Source: Ligula intestinalis
Lineage: Eukaryota; Platyhelminthes; Cestoda; Diphyllobothriidea; Diphyllobothriidae
Direction: 5' to 3'
DNA length: 64,000 bases
Assembly (NCBI GenBank): GCA_036362985.1
Contig: JAYGXS010000005.1
Coordinates: 32,898,928 to 32,962,927, forward strand
Of this stretch, positions 55,018 to 64,000 are shown one piece after another. The stretch's first letter is position 1, and each line of letters starts with the position of its first letter. A model generated the notes under the pieces. The model had not been told where the DNA came from. It did no database searches and worked only from the letters and a program-made list of their open reading frames with translations. The translations under genes were made by a program, and so were the position numbers.

Positions 55018-55984
55018 TAAGAGGTTCTTCGGAAAAATCAAGACTTACTTGGGAATTTTCGAGCTTGTGACACGTGCTCTTCGGCAGACGAAATAAAGGG
55101 TAGTGATGGAGAAGGATTACAGTAGACAGTTTAAGCAATAAGGAACAGTTAGATCAATGGCGTGTGAAGTGCGTCATAGTTTGTGCAAGCGCGTGTTTGT
55201 CGCCGCCTTGTGAATGGGAGGGGGAGGGTGGATTGTGGGTCGGTGGATGTGGCGGTCGGTGTTTGTGGCGGGCGTGCTGCTGAAAGGGGGAGGGCGGGTG
55301 GTGGGTCAGTGGGTGGGCGGATGTGGATGGGGATGAGATCAATGGTCGTCGGTGTGTGAAAAAGGCGGGTTACGGCGCGTTTGGCTCTCAAGCCACCGTA
55401 ATGTTCATTCAAATCGACGTGCCGGTTGATACTGCCCGCTGTAGAGTACCAAGCCTCGAGAAATTCACGCGCTCGTCTTGTGTTTGCCATGGCGACGATT
55501 TCTGTTTCATCCCAACTAAATGGATGGTCGTACTGCATTATTTATGCAAAGACGAGAGACAGGTGGTCCATGCTACTGACAGCTAATTTATGTTCTTTGA
55601 TAATGGGTACCCAGGAGTCGACCTGTGTGTACAAAATACGCGCAGGCGCAATTTGCGCACGGTATGCGATAAACCACATTGCATTGTTGTTCCTTTGCTA
55701 TTGAATCCTTAATACGTGATAGCGCTGCACGTAATGATGATGCTGGTTTGTGCCCGATGTACATATCGAAGGAACGTAACTGTCCCACCCGCAAGCCGGC
55801 CACAAACACGCGCTTGCACAAACTATGACTCACTTCACACGCCATTGTTCTAAGTATTCCTGATCGCTTAAACTGTCTACTGTAATCCTTCTCCATCACT
55901 ACCCTTTATTTCGTCTGCTGAAGAGCACGTGTCACAAGCTCGAAAATTCACAATTAAATCTTGATTTTCCCGAAGAACCTCTTC
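55018..55984 (-). mobile_element. Penelope-like fragment between long inverted repeats
   Basis: Arms at 55018-55204 and 55798-55984 are about 187 bp each and near-identical when one is reversed; the shared part includes GATGGAGAAGGATTACAGTA. The right arm holds the start of the coding frame, while the left arm repeats it backwards at the other end. Between them lie a GIY-YIG endonuclease region and a G/GT-rich block (55212-55325). Penelope elements are known for terminal repeats in direct or inverted orientation, and this may be a derived example. Confidence 0.75.
55395..55899 (-). pseudogene. Penelope GIY-YIG endonuclease
   Basis: The minus-strand frame starts MMEKDYSRQFKRSG and reads LRSFDMYIGHKPASSLRAA, LSRIKDSIAKEQQCNVVYRI and PCANCACAYFVHTGRLLGT. 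After a frame change near 55590-55530 it gives HPFSWDETEIVAMANTRRAR, EFLEAWYSTAGSINRHVDL and NEHYGGLRA. These are the GIY strand (VVYRIPC), the degenerate YVGETGR (YFVHTGR), the catalytic Glu in EFLEAW and the Asn in SINRH. At least one frameshift and lost residues in the second strand make it inactive. No RT is present upstream, so the fragment is 5'-truncated. Confidence 0.85.
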
Positions 55985-56689
55985 TTTTCTCCATTATAGC
56001 ACTCGGAATGCGTACCCCCTCTGATCTACAATGTATATATTATATATAACTTAGCGACTTTTTCGATATCATAACCCACTGCCAAGCGAAATTGTAACTT
56101 CGATTCCTCTGTTTTAAACGCTCTAACTGATAAAATTGCAAATAAACTTTACTGGTATTATGATTGCCACCACAATGTTGCAATAACTTTTCATCTTGTT
56201 ATAGCTTTATGCAGTTATCACAAACAAATGTCCACCTACGTTTTCGTAGGTCATGTAAGCATAGCACCAGATGTAATATTTTTCCTTGTTTATATTTTTG
56301 ACATTGACGGATCGAAGATTAATGCTTCAAGGCCTTGATTAATCTAGGACATCCAAAATACACAACGTCACTAAACTTAGACGGACAAACAGATTTCTTC
56401 GTAAATTGTAATTTCATGTTGAGATCTCTCATCTTCCCGCCACGAGTTAATGCCGAATGCCAGTCCGAATATGCTTAGAAACCGATGCCTACGCATTCGG
56501 CCACTGATGATTCAGGCAGTATTACTACCAAGGAAACGGTGCAGTTTTTCTTATCTTAGGGGCGTCGCCGAAACGACGGAGCGCATTTTCACATAGCTGT
56601 GTCCGAATTTGCCGCCAATCCGAAGCTAGCATCTCTATCAGGGTAAAAACGGTCAAAAAACGACTTATTTCAACAGAACAAACGTGGTT
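55985..56689. other. unassigned sequence
   Basis: AT-rich, with a TATATATTATATATAA run near 56033. No gene was recognised. Confidence 0.3.
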
Positions 56690-57000
56690 ATTTTATGAAA
56701 ACGTATACCTGAACTGCCCTTATGAAAACACCAATCTGACTGTACGCCCGCTGGTGTCAGGTAGACATGGGCAATTATTGGCTGAGCGTCGTAGCACCGA
56801 GGTGTCGAAAGAAGCTGTTCACGTCAACAAAATAGCTCATGCGTTTAACCTTGCCCGTGTCAAGATTATCACCCACGCTGTAATCAATTCAAGCCGAGAA
56901 TTGACCGGATCCTGGTCCATGGATGGACACTCGATCAATAAATCAATCCATATATCGAACAGGCGCCAGCGCACAAATGCCAGCGTCATTAATTGCCTTG
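56690..57000 (+). pseudogene. Penelope GIY-YIG endonuclease remnant
   Basis: The plus-strand frame reads NVYLNCPYENTNLT, then GRHGQLLAERRS, AHAFNLARVKIITHA, SSRELTGSWSMDGHSINKSI and HISNRRQR. This follows the second half of the GIY-YIG family: HxFDWDNVKIL, REFLEAW with the catalytic Glu here changed to Gly, and SINRHIDL. It is more diverged than the copies at 45.5 and 55.4 kb and lies in the opposite orientation to the latter. Identity rests on motif order rather than on any perfect motif. Confidence 0.6.
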
Positions 57001-57142
57001 TACACGCAATTATTATAGCCTTTTCAGCTGCTGGTACAACCTCCTACGCTGCACACCTATATGAGTTTGACAGCGTTGGCAATGAGAGAATTTTTCTTTG
57101 GTCTTCTACTTTGTCAGGAACTTGAACTTGCGAATTTCCGAG

Positions 57143-57235
57143 GAGAAGAAGAAGAAGAAGAAGAAGAAGAAGAAGAAGATGCAACACCGGAACAAGAATT
57201 TTACTTTCCTGATGTTTCGGTATCCTTAATCATAA
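57143..57235 (-). repeat. GAA/TTC microsatellite at a Penelope-type terminus
   Basis: About a dozen AAG/GAA units at 57143-57178 run directly into sequence whose reverse complement reads GATACCGAAACATCAGGAAA, GTAAAATTC and TTGTTCCGGTGTTGCATC. This is the same terminus as at 42.2 kb, where CTTCTTC ends the element. The microsatellite probably grew from that CTTCTTC end. Confidence 0.7.
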
Positions 57236-57869
57236 TTAATCATTAGAAAAGTCGGATACATGCGCAGATAAGGGGGATAAATGCACAAGTTGAACGGTCT
57301 TTATAGTTTGTAGCGGTCATTCGCATTCGTACTATAATTTTCAGTTCCCGTAGCCACCGCTTGAGGTCTCTGGGATCATCATCAAATTGCGGAAGATGTT
57401 GCCAGATACTTCCTTGTTGGTTGCAGTGTCCGCTAGCAAGGTCACAAACATTAAAGGCCGCGTGGACTATGGCCGCACGGTTGGACAGATGCGATCGCTA
57501 ACCGGGTCTTCATGGACAGCCAAATAGACAAGACTGCAGAGACCTACCCAAGATAAGAGAGTGTATGCAGTATGTTGTGCATCGATAAAATTTGTATGGA
57601 CATATTAATAGTAGGATGTAACAATTAATGTTATAGTTTGGTGTTTTTGCCATTTTGCCCATAGGTTTGCACATTTAATGGAATATCTACTGTAAAACGC
57701 AATGCTATAAAGCAAATCCTATAAGAATATAGAAGGTAGTATTAAAATTGTAATTTTGGAGCATCCCGTTGACAACGGTTTTTCCGTATGGCAACGCGCT
57801 GTGCTATGTTGATCCAGCTTCCGCCTCAAAACCTCAGGAGATTCCGATATAACGAAATCAAAAAATAGA
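57236..57869. other. unassigned sequence
   Basis: No gene, RNA or repeat was recognised. Confidence 0.3.
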
Positions 57870-58080
57870 GTATTCCAGTGTTTGACTACTTTTTCGGAGA
57901 AAAGTAATAACTACAGAGTGCTCAGTTACAAGTAATTTGAACGAATGACCTCGCAAGTTCTTTGTTGTTGCTGAATCGAAGAAATCGCCTAATAAAATAG
58001 AGAGCTTTTTTGAGCACCTACTAAATGAAACTAGCGCAGAAGCCCGGCTTCGCCTTGGACTTCCTTACATGTTGTTGTCC
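57870..58080 (-). pseudogene. CR1/Jockey-like RT C-terminal remnant
   Basis: The DNA aligns with 3335-3470 of the CR1-like copy, for example at GCTGAATCGAAGAAATCGCC versus GCTAACTCGAAGAAGTCGCC. The minus strand reads LRGHSFKLLVTEHS, matching LRGHLFKLRITGAR there. It is too short and eroded to show catalytic motifs. Confidence 0.6.
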
Positions 58081-58119
58081 CTTATTTAGGTAAACTGTAT
58101 ATGAGAACCTCTTAAAATA

Positions 58120-58215
58120 CTTATGTTCAGTGCAGTTTTATTAGGGAAATATAGGTAAATACCTTTGAACTCCCTCTTTGTATAAAGCTGTGATGCAGAA
58201 CATGTGGCGTTGCCA
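58120..58215 (-). repeat. short repeat shared with 2410-2530
   Basis: On the minus strand both copies read CTGGCAACRCCA, TGTTCTG, a variable stretch, then AGGGAGTTCAAAGGTATTTA, CCTATATTTCCCTAA and a TAAAA tail. It abuts the truncated end of the Helitron here and the CR1 insertion edge at 2.4 kb. Confidence 0.7.
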
Positions 58216-60540
58216 GTAATGGAACTACCTTAAAGGGGCAGAACCTTTGTTGATATACTTGCAGACGTACTTGATGGACTTCGCGGAGTTGCAAAATAAA
58301 ACATTGATGTGGGCGTTGAATAGTTATCAATTACCACCCCACCGGTTCACCTTTCATTGATAACTGCTTCGAGTCCGCCAATCTCAGGTTGTCACCTTCT
58401 GTAGAGAGGGTAACCATCGCCATCAGTCTGAGTTGCACCTAGGAATCGCTTGGGATATATCCTGGTACATTTACCATCCTTCATGCAAGGACTGTTGAGA
58501 TTTAGCTGACCACATGGGTCATGCAACATTTGAGGTTTGATCGTTTCAAGCAGAACAAGGTTAACGGACCAGTCAGGCAACTCTGCGCATATGAATTTGT
58601 CGACATCAGAAGAGTGCAGTTTTTTTCCTTAAGCCCGATCAAGATGTTAGCGTGGGGCAGTTCTCTCTTTTGCCACTCTACAATGTACATATGACACTGA
58701 ACGTCACCGAAAATTTTGAATTTTGTGATGCGTTTCATCATGGTTTTCAACTTAAGCTGGAATACCCGCGCGGATAAATCATGGCGATCCTTTGGCATTT
58801 GACCGGGGAGCACCTCATCAGGCCATGATGGGTTGCAGGGTAACGTAATGAATAGATCCAGGCGTCCAAAATGTCTAACGTAAACCAACGCCTCTTGAGA
58901 TCTCTTATGCATATAGCGAGGAGACCCAGTGTGACTTGACGGCACGATAAAAAGTTGACCATGACCAGCATTATCACCACCATCAGTAAGGATATTGCCT
59001 CTAGGGTAGATGTAGTTGTCCACGCGAAGTTCTTTCTGGTGTGTGCGAAAATGGATAAGTCGCTCTGTTTCCATCTTGGCAAACATGTCAACAGAAAATT
59101 GAAGGAACAACGTTTTGAATCAACAAAGTAGGTTGTAAGATCGTTCTCTAATCTTAAAGTGATATGAGTTGAAGGCTTTACAACTGACTGCTTTATGGAT
59201 GCCTATTTGAAGTATACGGAACGGGTAACCGTCTTCACCATTAATATGCATGAGAGGGTATTGCAGAGCGTCGTATGAACAGTGTGTCTCATATATCCTT
59301 TTCAGTATATCGCCTTCCCTTCTCAAGACAATATCCCTGCTGCCACGCTATGTTTCTGACATGATGAGGGCCACCTAGATACATTTGAGAGCATTAAATC
59401 TTCGTTGCTGTTCTCCAAGAGGACTTTCATCGGCATCTATGACAATAGTTAAGTCAATGGAAGCGTGCATCTCCATGGCGGACTTGAAACTTTTAACGTA
59501 GCTGTTACGTTGGTTCAGCATGTCTTGAAGGGACAACATTATATGATGCTTCAAGTCTGGGTACACTCAGGATCAGCTTTGAGCCTGCAGGTTGATTTCT
59601 TCTACCATGTATACCTTTGAAATTTCGGCTCGCCATCAGGAGGAGGTAGTAACGATCCAATCCCGTCGCAAACTTGGCCTTCCACCGTAAAGGTTGGCAT
59701 AAATCCAACCTTATGAGCAATGTTGGCACCAAAAGAGGACATTTGAAACGCCCTGTTGTTCTGTCTAATGTTTGAGAGAAAAATTTTCGAGTCGTCGTTA
59801 TCACCAGCAAGCAATGTTTGTAGTATTTCTGGTGGATGGGGGAAGTTATGCAGGAGAACTTTGCCGTTGGAACAGCACATGCCGCTTGTTTCACCATTCC
59901 ATTTTTTCGTCTGACAATGCCCGCAAACTTCCACCACCTTCCTAACGGAAACATTTGCATCTCCCGCATAACCAAAAATTGGGTTGTAATTGAGTGAGGC
60001 TTTGTTCCATACATGAGCATTTATGAGAGCAATTCACGGGCCAGGGTCGACAAACCGTATGTGAAGTGGTTGCGAACTTGAGTTTTCAGCATCGGTGGGC
60101 CGTTGATCCGCTCTTTGTGATGCTTGCATAGCCAGACGTGCACTTCTACGCCTAGGTAATTCGTTTTGCCGACGTTACGAATCTCTTATCCTACCTAGCT
60201 CTCTTCTTTGTAGAGTTTGGACTTCAGTTTTTTGCAAGCGATTAGTTTGATGGCGAATCGCGTCTTCGTGCCTTCGTTGGAGCATTTGCTCTTCTGTTTC
60301 TTGGGAGTGATTAGTTTGATGGCCAATCATATCTTAGTGTCATTTTCGCAGCCTTTGCTCTTCGGTTACTTTGAAGCGTCCATATCGCTGACGCATAGCA
60401 TTTGTCTCCAGGCGAAGCCGTCTTTCTACATGTGTTTCTTGCGAACGTCTATTAACATTGGCAAGTCTCTTCTGTTCCATCGTCTGAACTTGTGTTCTCG
60501 TGGCTGCTCTAATTCCTATTTTACCTAATGAGGTAGAACC
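58216..60540 (-). pseudogene. Helitron Rep/helicase-like protein, truncated and frameshifted
   Basis: Read on the minus strand: RLRLETNAMRQRYGRFK-type repeats, ASLNYNPIFGYAGDANVS, VVEVCGHCQTKKWNGETSG, FLSNIRQNNRAFQMSSFGAN, YDALQYPLMHINGEDGYPF and YHFKIRERSYNLL. The Helitron_like_N domain follows at about 59110-58390: DMFAKMETERLIHFRTHQKE, GSPRYMHKRSQEALVYVRHF, GRLDLFITLPCNPSWPDE, IFGDVQCHMYIVEWQKR, NSPCMKDGKCTRIYPKRFL and DGYPLYRR. It ends at AKSIKYVCKYINKGSAP near 58222. The HUH motif, normally PHVHIL, is PHANIL here, and the order is spread over several frames with stops. The second Rep motif and the SF1 helicase are absent. Rolling-circle transposition is therefore impossible for this copy. 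Confidence 0.93.
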
Positions 60541-61194
60541 TACAAAGAGGTTATTATTCTGAACAAAATAACATTGGGTAGAAAAGAAGTAAGTTCACAA
60601 CGTTACCTTCAGTCACCGGCCCATCACCATTTGTCGGGTTGTTTGTGTTCAGAACATTTCTAACGGCATCACTGTTGTCCATAATGATAGTTTGTAAAGG
60701 TTAGAATGAAAGTGTGGGGATTTATGTGGTAGGCCATTCAATCTAATCTAAGAGCTAGCCCGTGACAACATACGCGTAAGCAAAAGGGGGGAGGGTCCAA
60801 GTGATAGTAGGTCAAGGGGTATAGGTCAGTGAGTATGAAACCCCTTCCCCACCCCCGCCTACTCCCCGTGGCATATTCACATCCGGCTGTCACGGCGGGT
60901 GTCAATCGCGAGTCTGAAACAGCTGCCTGCCACCAACGATACAGGGGACAAACACGGACACAGTGACTCCAGCACACCCTATGACACCCTGTGTGAAAGA
61001 CGTACAGACTGGCGCGCGAAAGGCGTGCAAAAGGCGGGCGGCGCGCGTGACTAATATTCGGACAGGAGCGCATGCCCTGCTTGCGCGTGTGTGTGTGCTC
61101 ACACTCCGTGATCGACTTAAAAACAGATGCCATCCACCAATGATAATGGATGTCTACACAGATGGAGGCAAGACTTTTATCAAGTGTACATATG
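60541..61194. other. unassigned sequence
   Basis: Contains a GC-rich stretch (60780-61100) with overlapping frames on both strands. No recognised gene. Confidence 0.3.
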
Positions 61195-61450
61195 TTATTA
61201 TCAGGCCCTCTACCCTCCCCCCGAAGCTGTCTGTAGCGCAAGAAAACTGAGGCCTGTCCAAGGAAAAGTTTTATTGCATGCCTCTGAGCCTTTTCGAGGA
61301 TGTTGAATTCTTTTGCGGCACAGGGTCTCCAGGCCTGGCTAGCGGACTCCAATCGCGAACGAATAAAGGTTCCGAGGACTTTTGTGAAACAAGAGAAACT
61401 AGAGATTAGGGAACCAAGCACACAAATTGATATCGATTTCCTCACTGGAA
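61195..61450 (-). pseudogene. CR1/Jockey-like RT C-terminal remnant
   Basis: The minus-strand frame reads FTKVLGTFIRSRLESASQAW, RPCAAKEFNILEKAQRHAIK, LFLGQ and LRYRQLRGE. This aligns with the C-terminal region of the RT at 3.4-3.7 kb (FGTFVRPKLEFVIQAWKPW, LNCLEKVQRRVTKLVTGQ, SYRQLRGSL), with a deletion of the PYERRLANLDLFPL block. It lies head-to-head with the remnant that begins about 90 bp away. Confidence 0.85.
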
Positions 61451-61534
61451 CTAGGCGCGAAAGATGCCACTGCGAATTGACCCCGTTAGTAATGCTCCCT
61501 TTTTAGGCGGACTTGTCAAGATTGCTTTCCGGTA

Positions 61535-62315
61535 GGGTGGATGAATTAAACCTGCCTTACATCGACTGGAGCTCGGCCTTCGCCCATGGATCTGATCTGG
61601 CCTTTGACGGTTGCCTCCTGAAGATGACGCTAAACTGATTTCTCACACAGCACGTCATCGTTCCAACCAGGGTGTGCGAAGGCCAATATACCAATCTTCT
61701 GCACGTCCTTCTCTCACCCACGAAGTCTCATTTCAACCTTTGCTAGGTAAGTGACCATCTTGTACTATTATGTGAGTACTCATATTTTTTTCCATATCCG
61801 ACAGACCCACCCCTTATCTGCGCATGTCTCAGACCCACAACAGTCTGGAGAATAATTTTGCGCGGCAATTTCGATCGAATGATGACTTTATCTTTATCTT
61901 TTGGAAAAGTAGCCAAGGACTTGGAAACATTCCGAGATTAATTGCAGTGGCTCATCGAAAAAATGTCCACTTTCGAGGATATGACTGTACAATGGACTTC
62001 CATGGCTTACATAGGTCTTAAAAATTGCCGTTAACAAAGGGTAGAGGCTGCGGGAAAAGTCGCTTACTGACAGGACTTCTGTGTTTTTTAATGCGTACAA
62101 AACACTGAAAAATCGGATGGGATTTTGAAGTGAACTTGGTAAACCGTGCTACCTTGAACCCAAAACTGTTTTACAGTTACCTCAGGCAGGCTCTACGAAA
62201 TGAACATCCACTTCGCATGCCGAGGACCGCAGAGGGTAATTACCATACTGAAGATGACGCGAAACCTGAGCATATTTCAGACTTTTCACCGAACAGACCA
62301 TGGACGACCAGCCTA
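61535..62315 (+). pseudogene. CR1/Jockey-like endonuclease and linker remnant
   Basis: The plus strand reads LNLPYIDWSSAFAHGSDLAF, then (stop) FLTQHVIVPTRVCEGQYTNL and KSHFNLC. This corresponds to the endonuclease end seen at 39.54 kb (VPYIDRSLAYARGSDLAF). After a decayed linker it continues with NLVNRATLNPKLFYSYLRQA and LRNEHPLRMPRTAEGNYH, the conserved block between endonuclease and RT. RT motifs do not follow, so the element is 3'-deleted. Stops and frame changes make it nonfunctional. Confidence 0.82.
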
Positions 62316-63039
62316 ATTTAGCTTGAGGACAATAATTGAGCTGCCCATCTTGTGTCTGTTTACTCATTCGCATATGCCCACTGCTATCACTCAGTCAACC
62401 TTGTAATCCTTAATACCACTGAACTAATACTACCCAAATGGTATTTCACTCTCAGCCAGTGTGCCAAAACACTTCTACATCTCCCACCGTCTCAATTAAC
62501 ATTGAGGCACACAGTCGCCCGATGGAAAAAAATCCAAGCTTTGTCCTATTTTAAAAATTGGAAAAAGGATGATCTATTAGTGTGTAAAAGATATGAATTC
62601 CTATCGAGCCACTGTCTCGACCTGCTACACTTTACGATAGTTTGCGCTCCTCTATAGTTGCGTTATTTTTCGCGGATAGGTAGCCTTAAGTAGACAGCAT
62701 ATTACGAATAAACTTGCCAGTAAATTAAACACAATTCGTTCAGTCTGTCTATGCTTTTAGAAGTTCGGAAAATATGTTTAAGCATGTACAAAGGGAGGAT
62801 CTACTAAAAAGCATGATATTTGGTCAAGCAATTTGCTACTGACAAGTTTAGGAAGCATGATGTTGCGTAGTGTTATCAGTCTATACGCTGTTCCTGTTTT
62901 TACACAGCATACCGCAGTTATTAATGAATCGCACAACCTCTTACGCACCTCTCTCCAGTTAGCTCATGAAATATTAACCGACATTGTATTTCCTGACTTA
63001 CTTACAATATATAAAGATAAGGCAGCATAGGTACTGATA
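62316..63039. other. unassigned sequence
   Basis: Frames at 62352-62657 and 62833-63030 (plus) lack recognisable motifs. No repeats were identified. Confidence 0.3.
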
Positions 63040-63047
63040 CTTTATAC
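63040..63047. repeat. MITE target-site duplication, left
   Basis: CTTTATAC directly precedes the left terminus and is repeated exactly at 63623-63630. Confidence 0.88.
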
Positions 63048-63622
63048 GGCAAAAGTAGCTTATATAGCCCCACTCATATACCCCTAGTTTAAGCATTTTG
63101 TCCTTCAAAAACGGTGGTTATAGAGTTGTTTAGGGTGAGAAAGTAGGATAGGCAGAGAAGGAACTTTTTAGAAGAACGTGTAAAGTGAAAAATTGCAGTC
63201 AAAGTTGGTTCCCGCGGCCACTGAAAGCAGGTTGCTCCGCATGTAAATTGAAGGTGTGCGCGGCGCTTCGCGCCGCGGACTACACTAATCTAACTCCAGA
63301 ACGGTAAGTTGGACCTCGGGTAAGTTGAAATATACGACCTCCAAACCAGCATTTGAATTGTTCGGAAAATTCAAGAAACCTGCAATTTGATAATCGGGTT
63401 TTTCCGCAATAAGTTTAATTATAATTCAGATTAGGAAATTCTGCAGATATAAATCAACAACACTTCTAAAAACAGTAAAATTAAATACATTTAGCATTTA
63501 TAAAAGTATATTCCACTGCGTGTTCTAAGTTTCCGCCCATAAAACCCGATAACCGCCGTTTTTGTAGGAAAACATGTAGGTTGTAGGGACTAATGAGTGG
63601 GGCTACATAAGCTACTATTGCC
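63048..63622. mobile_element. 575-bp MITE with long terminal inverted repeats
   Basis: The ends read GGCAAAAGTAGCTTATATAG and, inverted, GGCAATAGTAGCTTATGTAG. The inverted repeats extend about 75 bp inward to AAAACGGTGGTTAT and AAAACGGCGGTTAT. The interior has no open frame of note but does contain a GC hairpin (CGCGGCGCTTCGCGCCGCG at about 63261). Flanking 8-bp repeats are perfect. The size, lack of coding capacity and termini fit a nonautonomous DNA transposon. An 8-bp target duplication with GG...CC ends fits Merlin better than hAT, but the assignment is inference. Confidence 0.9.
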
Positions 63623-63630
63623 CTTTATAC
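63623..63630. repeat. MITE target-site duplication, right
   Basis: CTTTATAC directly follows the right terminus and equals the left copy at 63040-63047. Confidence 0.88.
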
Positions 63631-64000
63631 TATTGGAGTATAGTTTCGAATCGAAAAAAAATTGTTTTTTCACTGAACAGTTCATGGGACAGCGTACATT
63701 ACTTTTATTGCTAATGGAAGATTAATTATTAATGAAAACTTTGTTATGCACCAACATCAATAAAAGTGAGCATGTTAAGTATAATGTGTAACACTCAGCT
63801 GAGTGTGATTACTTGTAAAACGCCCGCTTTATACCATTCATCCCCTTTAGTGTTGAAATTCACAGACCATCACGTTCATTACCGCTTGTGGTACTTTGCG
63901 AGCGAGCGTTGACCGACCACTATATGCACCCATAAGTTGAAGTCACTTAAACCTACTGCACCCAATTCCATCTAGTTATCAGGCTGACCGTAAAGCGAGT
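63631..64000. other. unassigned sequence to window end
   Basis: AT-rich, no gene or repeat recognised. Confidence 0.3.

Noticed and set aside
55149..55342. Pro/His/Thr-rich minus frames after the GIY-YIG region
   Set aside because: They arise from a G/GT-rich low-complexity block and have no family motif.
1..64000. CRISPR arrays, bacterial operons, rRNA genes
   Set aside because: There are no regularly spaced direct repeats with unique spacers, no Shine-Dalgarno-led gene strings and no rRNA-like sequence; the window is eukaryotic.

Overview
The window reads as repeat-rich, gene-poor DNA of a multicellular eukaryote. The mobile elements suggest a flatworm, most likely a tapeworm or a relative. 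This is inferred from the combination of Penelope-like elements with GIY-YIG endonucleases, RTE- and CR1/Jockey-like non-LTR retrotransposons, a Merlin (IS1595/IS1016-type) DNA transposon, hAT elements, a Helitron, a tRNA-derived SINE and tiny introns of about 40 bp. There is no bacterial-style operon structure, rRNA, CRISPR array or intact tRNA. Almost every protein signal that could be assigned belongs to a transposable element, and nearly all are decayed.

Layout, 1-24 kb. One candidate host exon lies at 366-491. An old dispersed repeat ('R') spans about 2.02-5.90 kb and is split by a 5'-truncated CR1/Jockey-like element (2.40-4.71 kb, minus strand). A composite hAT element occupies 6.0-9.49 kb; it has two left ends, one right end and a perfect 8-bp target-site duplication. 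A Penelope-like remnant lies at 12.1-12.9 kb, a fold-back hairpin at 15.0-15.1 kb and an RTE-type EN-RT remnant at 17.7-18.6 kb. A second hAT copy (21.24-22.51 kb, minus strand) sits in a GC-richer repetitive region (18.7-23.3 kb).

Layout, 24-42 kb. A Merlin transposase pseudogene (24.73-25.73 kb) retains a 40-bp intron near its end. A possible second spliced reading frame follows it, then a nearly intact RTE retrotransposon with a 1037-codon EN+RT frame (26.43-29.55 kb) ending in GTAA-type tandem repeats. Diverged ~260-bp tandem repeats lie at 30.5-31.1 kb and a perfect-looking hairpin at 31.26-31.38 kb. SINE copies lie at 31.4, 33.2, 38.2-38.4 and 38.5 kb, a Penelope N-terminal remnant at 34.7 kb, and a patchwork CR1 remnant at 39.5-41.2 kb.

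Layout, 42-64 kb. A second, inverted copy of repeat R (43.44-47.01 kb) is split by a Penelope element with an RT and a GIY-YIG domain (about 43.9-46.2 kb). More Penelope fragments and Penelope-type termini lie at 42.2, 47.7, 54.6-56.0, 56.7-57.0 and 57.15 kb. A truncated Helitron lies at 58.2-60.5 kb (minus strand), two head-to-head CR1 pieces at 61.2-62.3 kb, and a clean 575-bp MITE with a perfect 8-bp target duplication at 63.05-63.62 kb.

The genes do not form a pathway. The window is a record of successive insertions: repeat R is oldest, then CR1 and Penelope insertions into it, with the RTE and the terminal MITE among the youngest. The most unusual structures are the composite two-headed hAT, the inverted R pair with different nested insertions, the Penelope inverted structures with hammerhead-like termini, and the Merlin locus with tiny introns.
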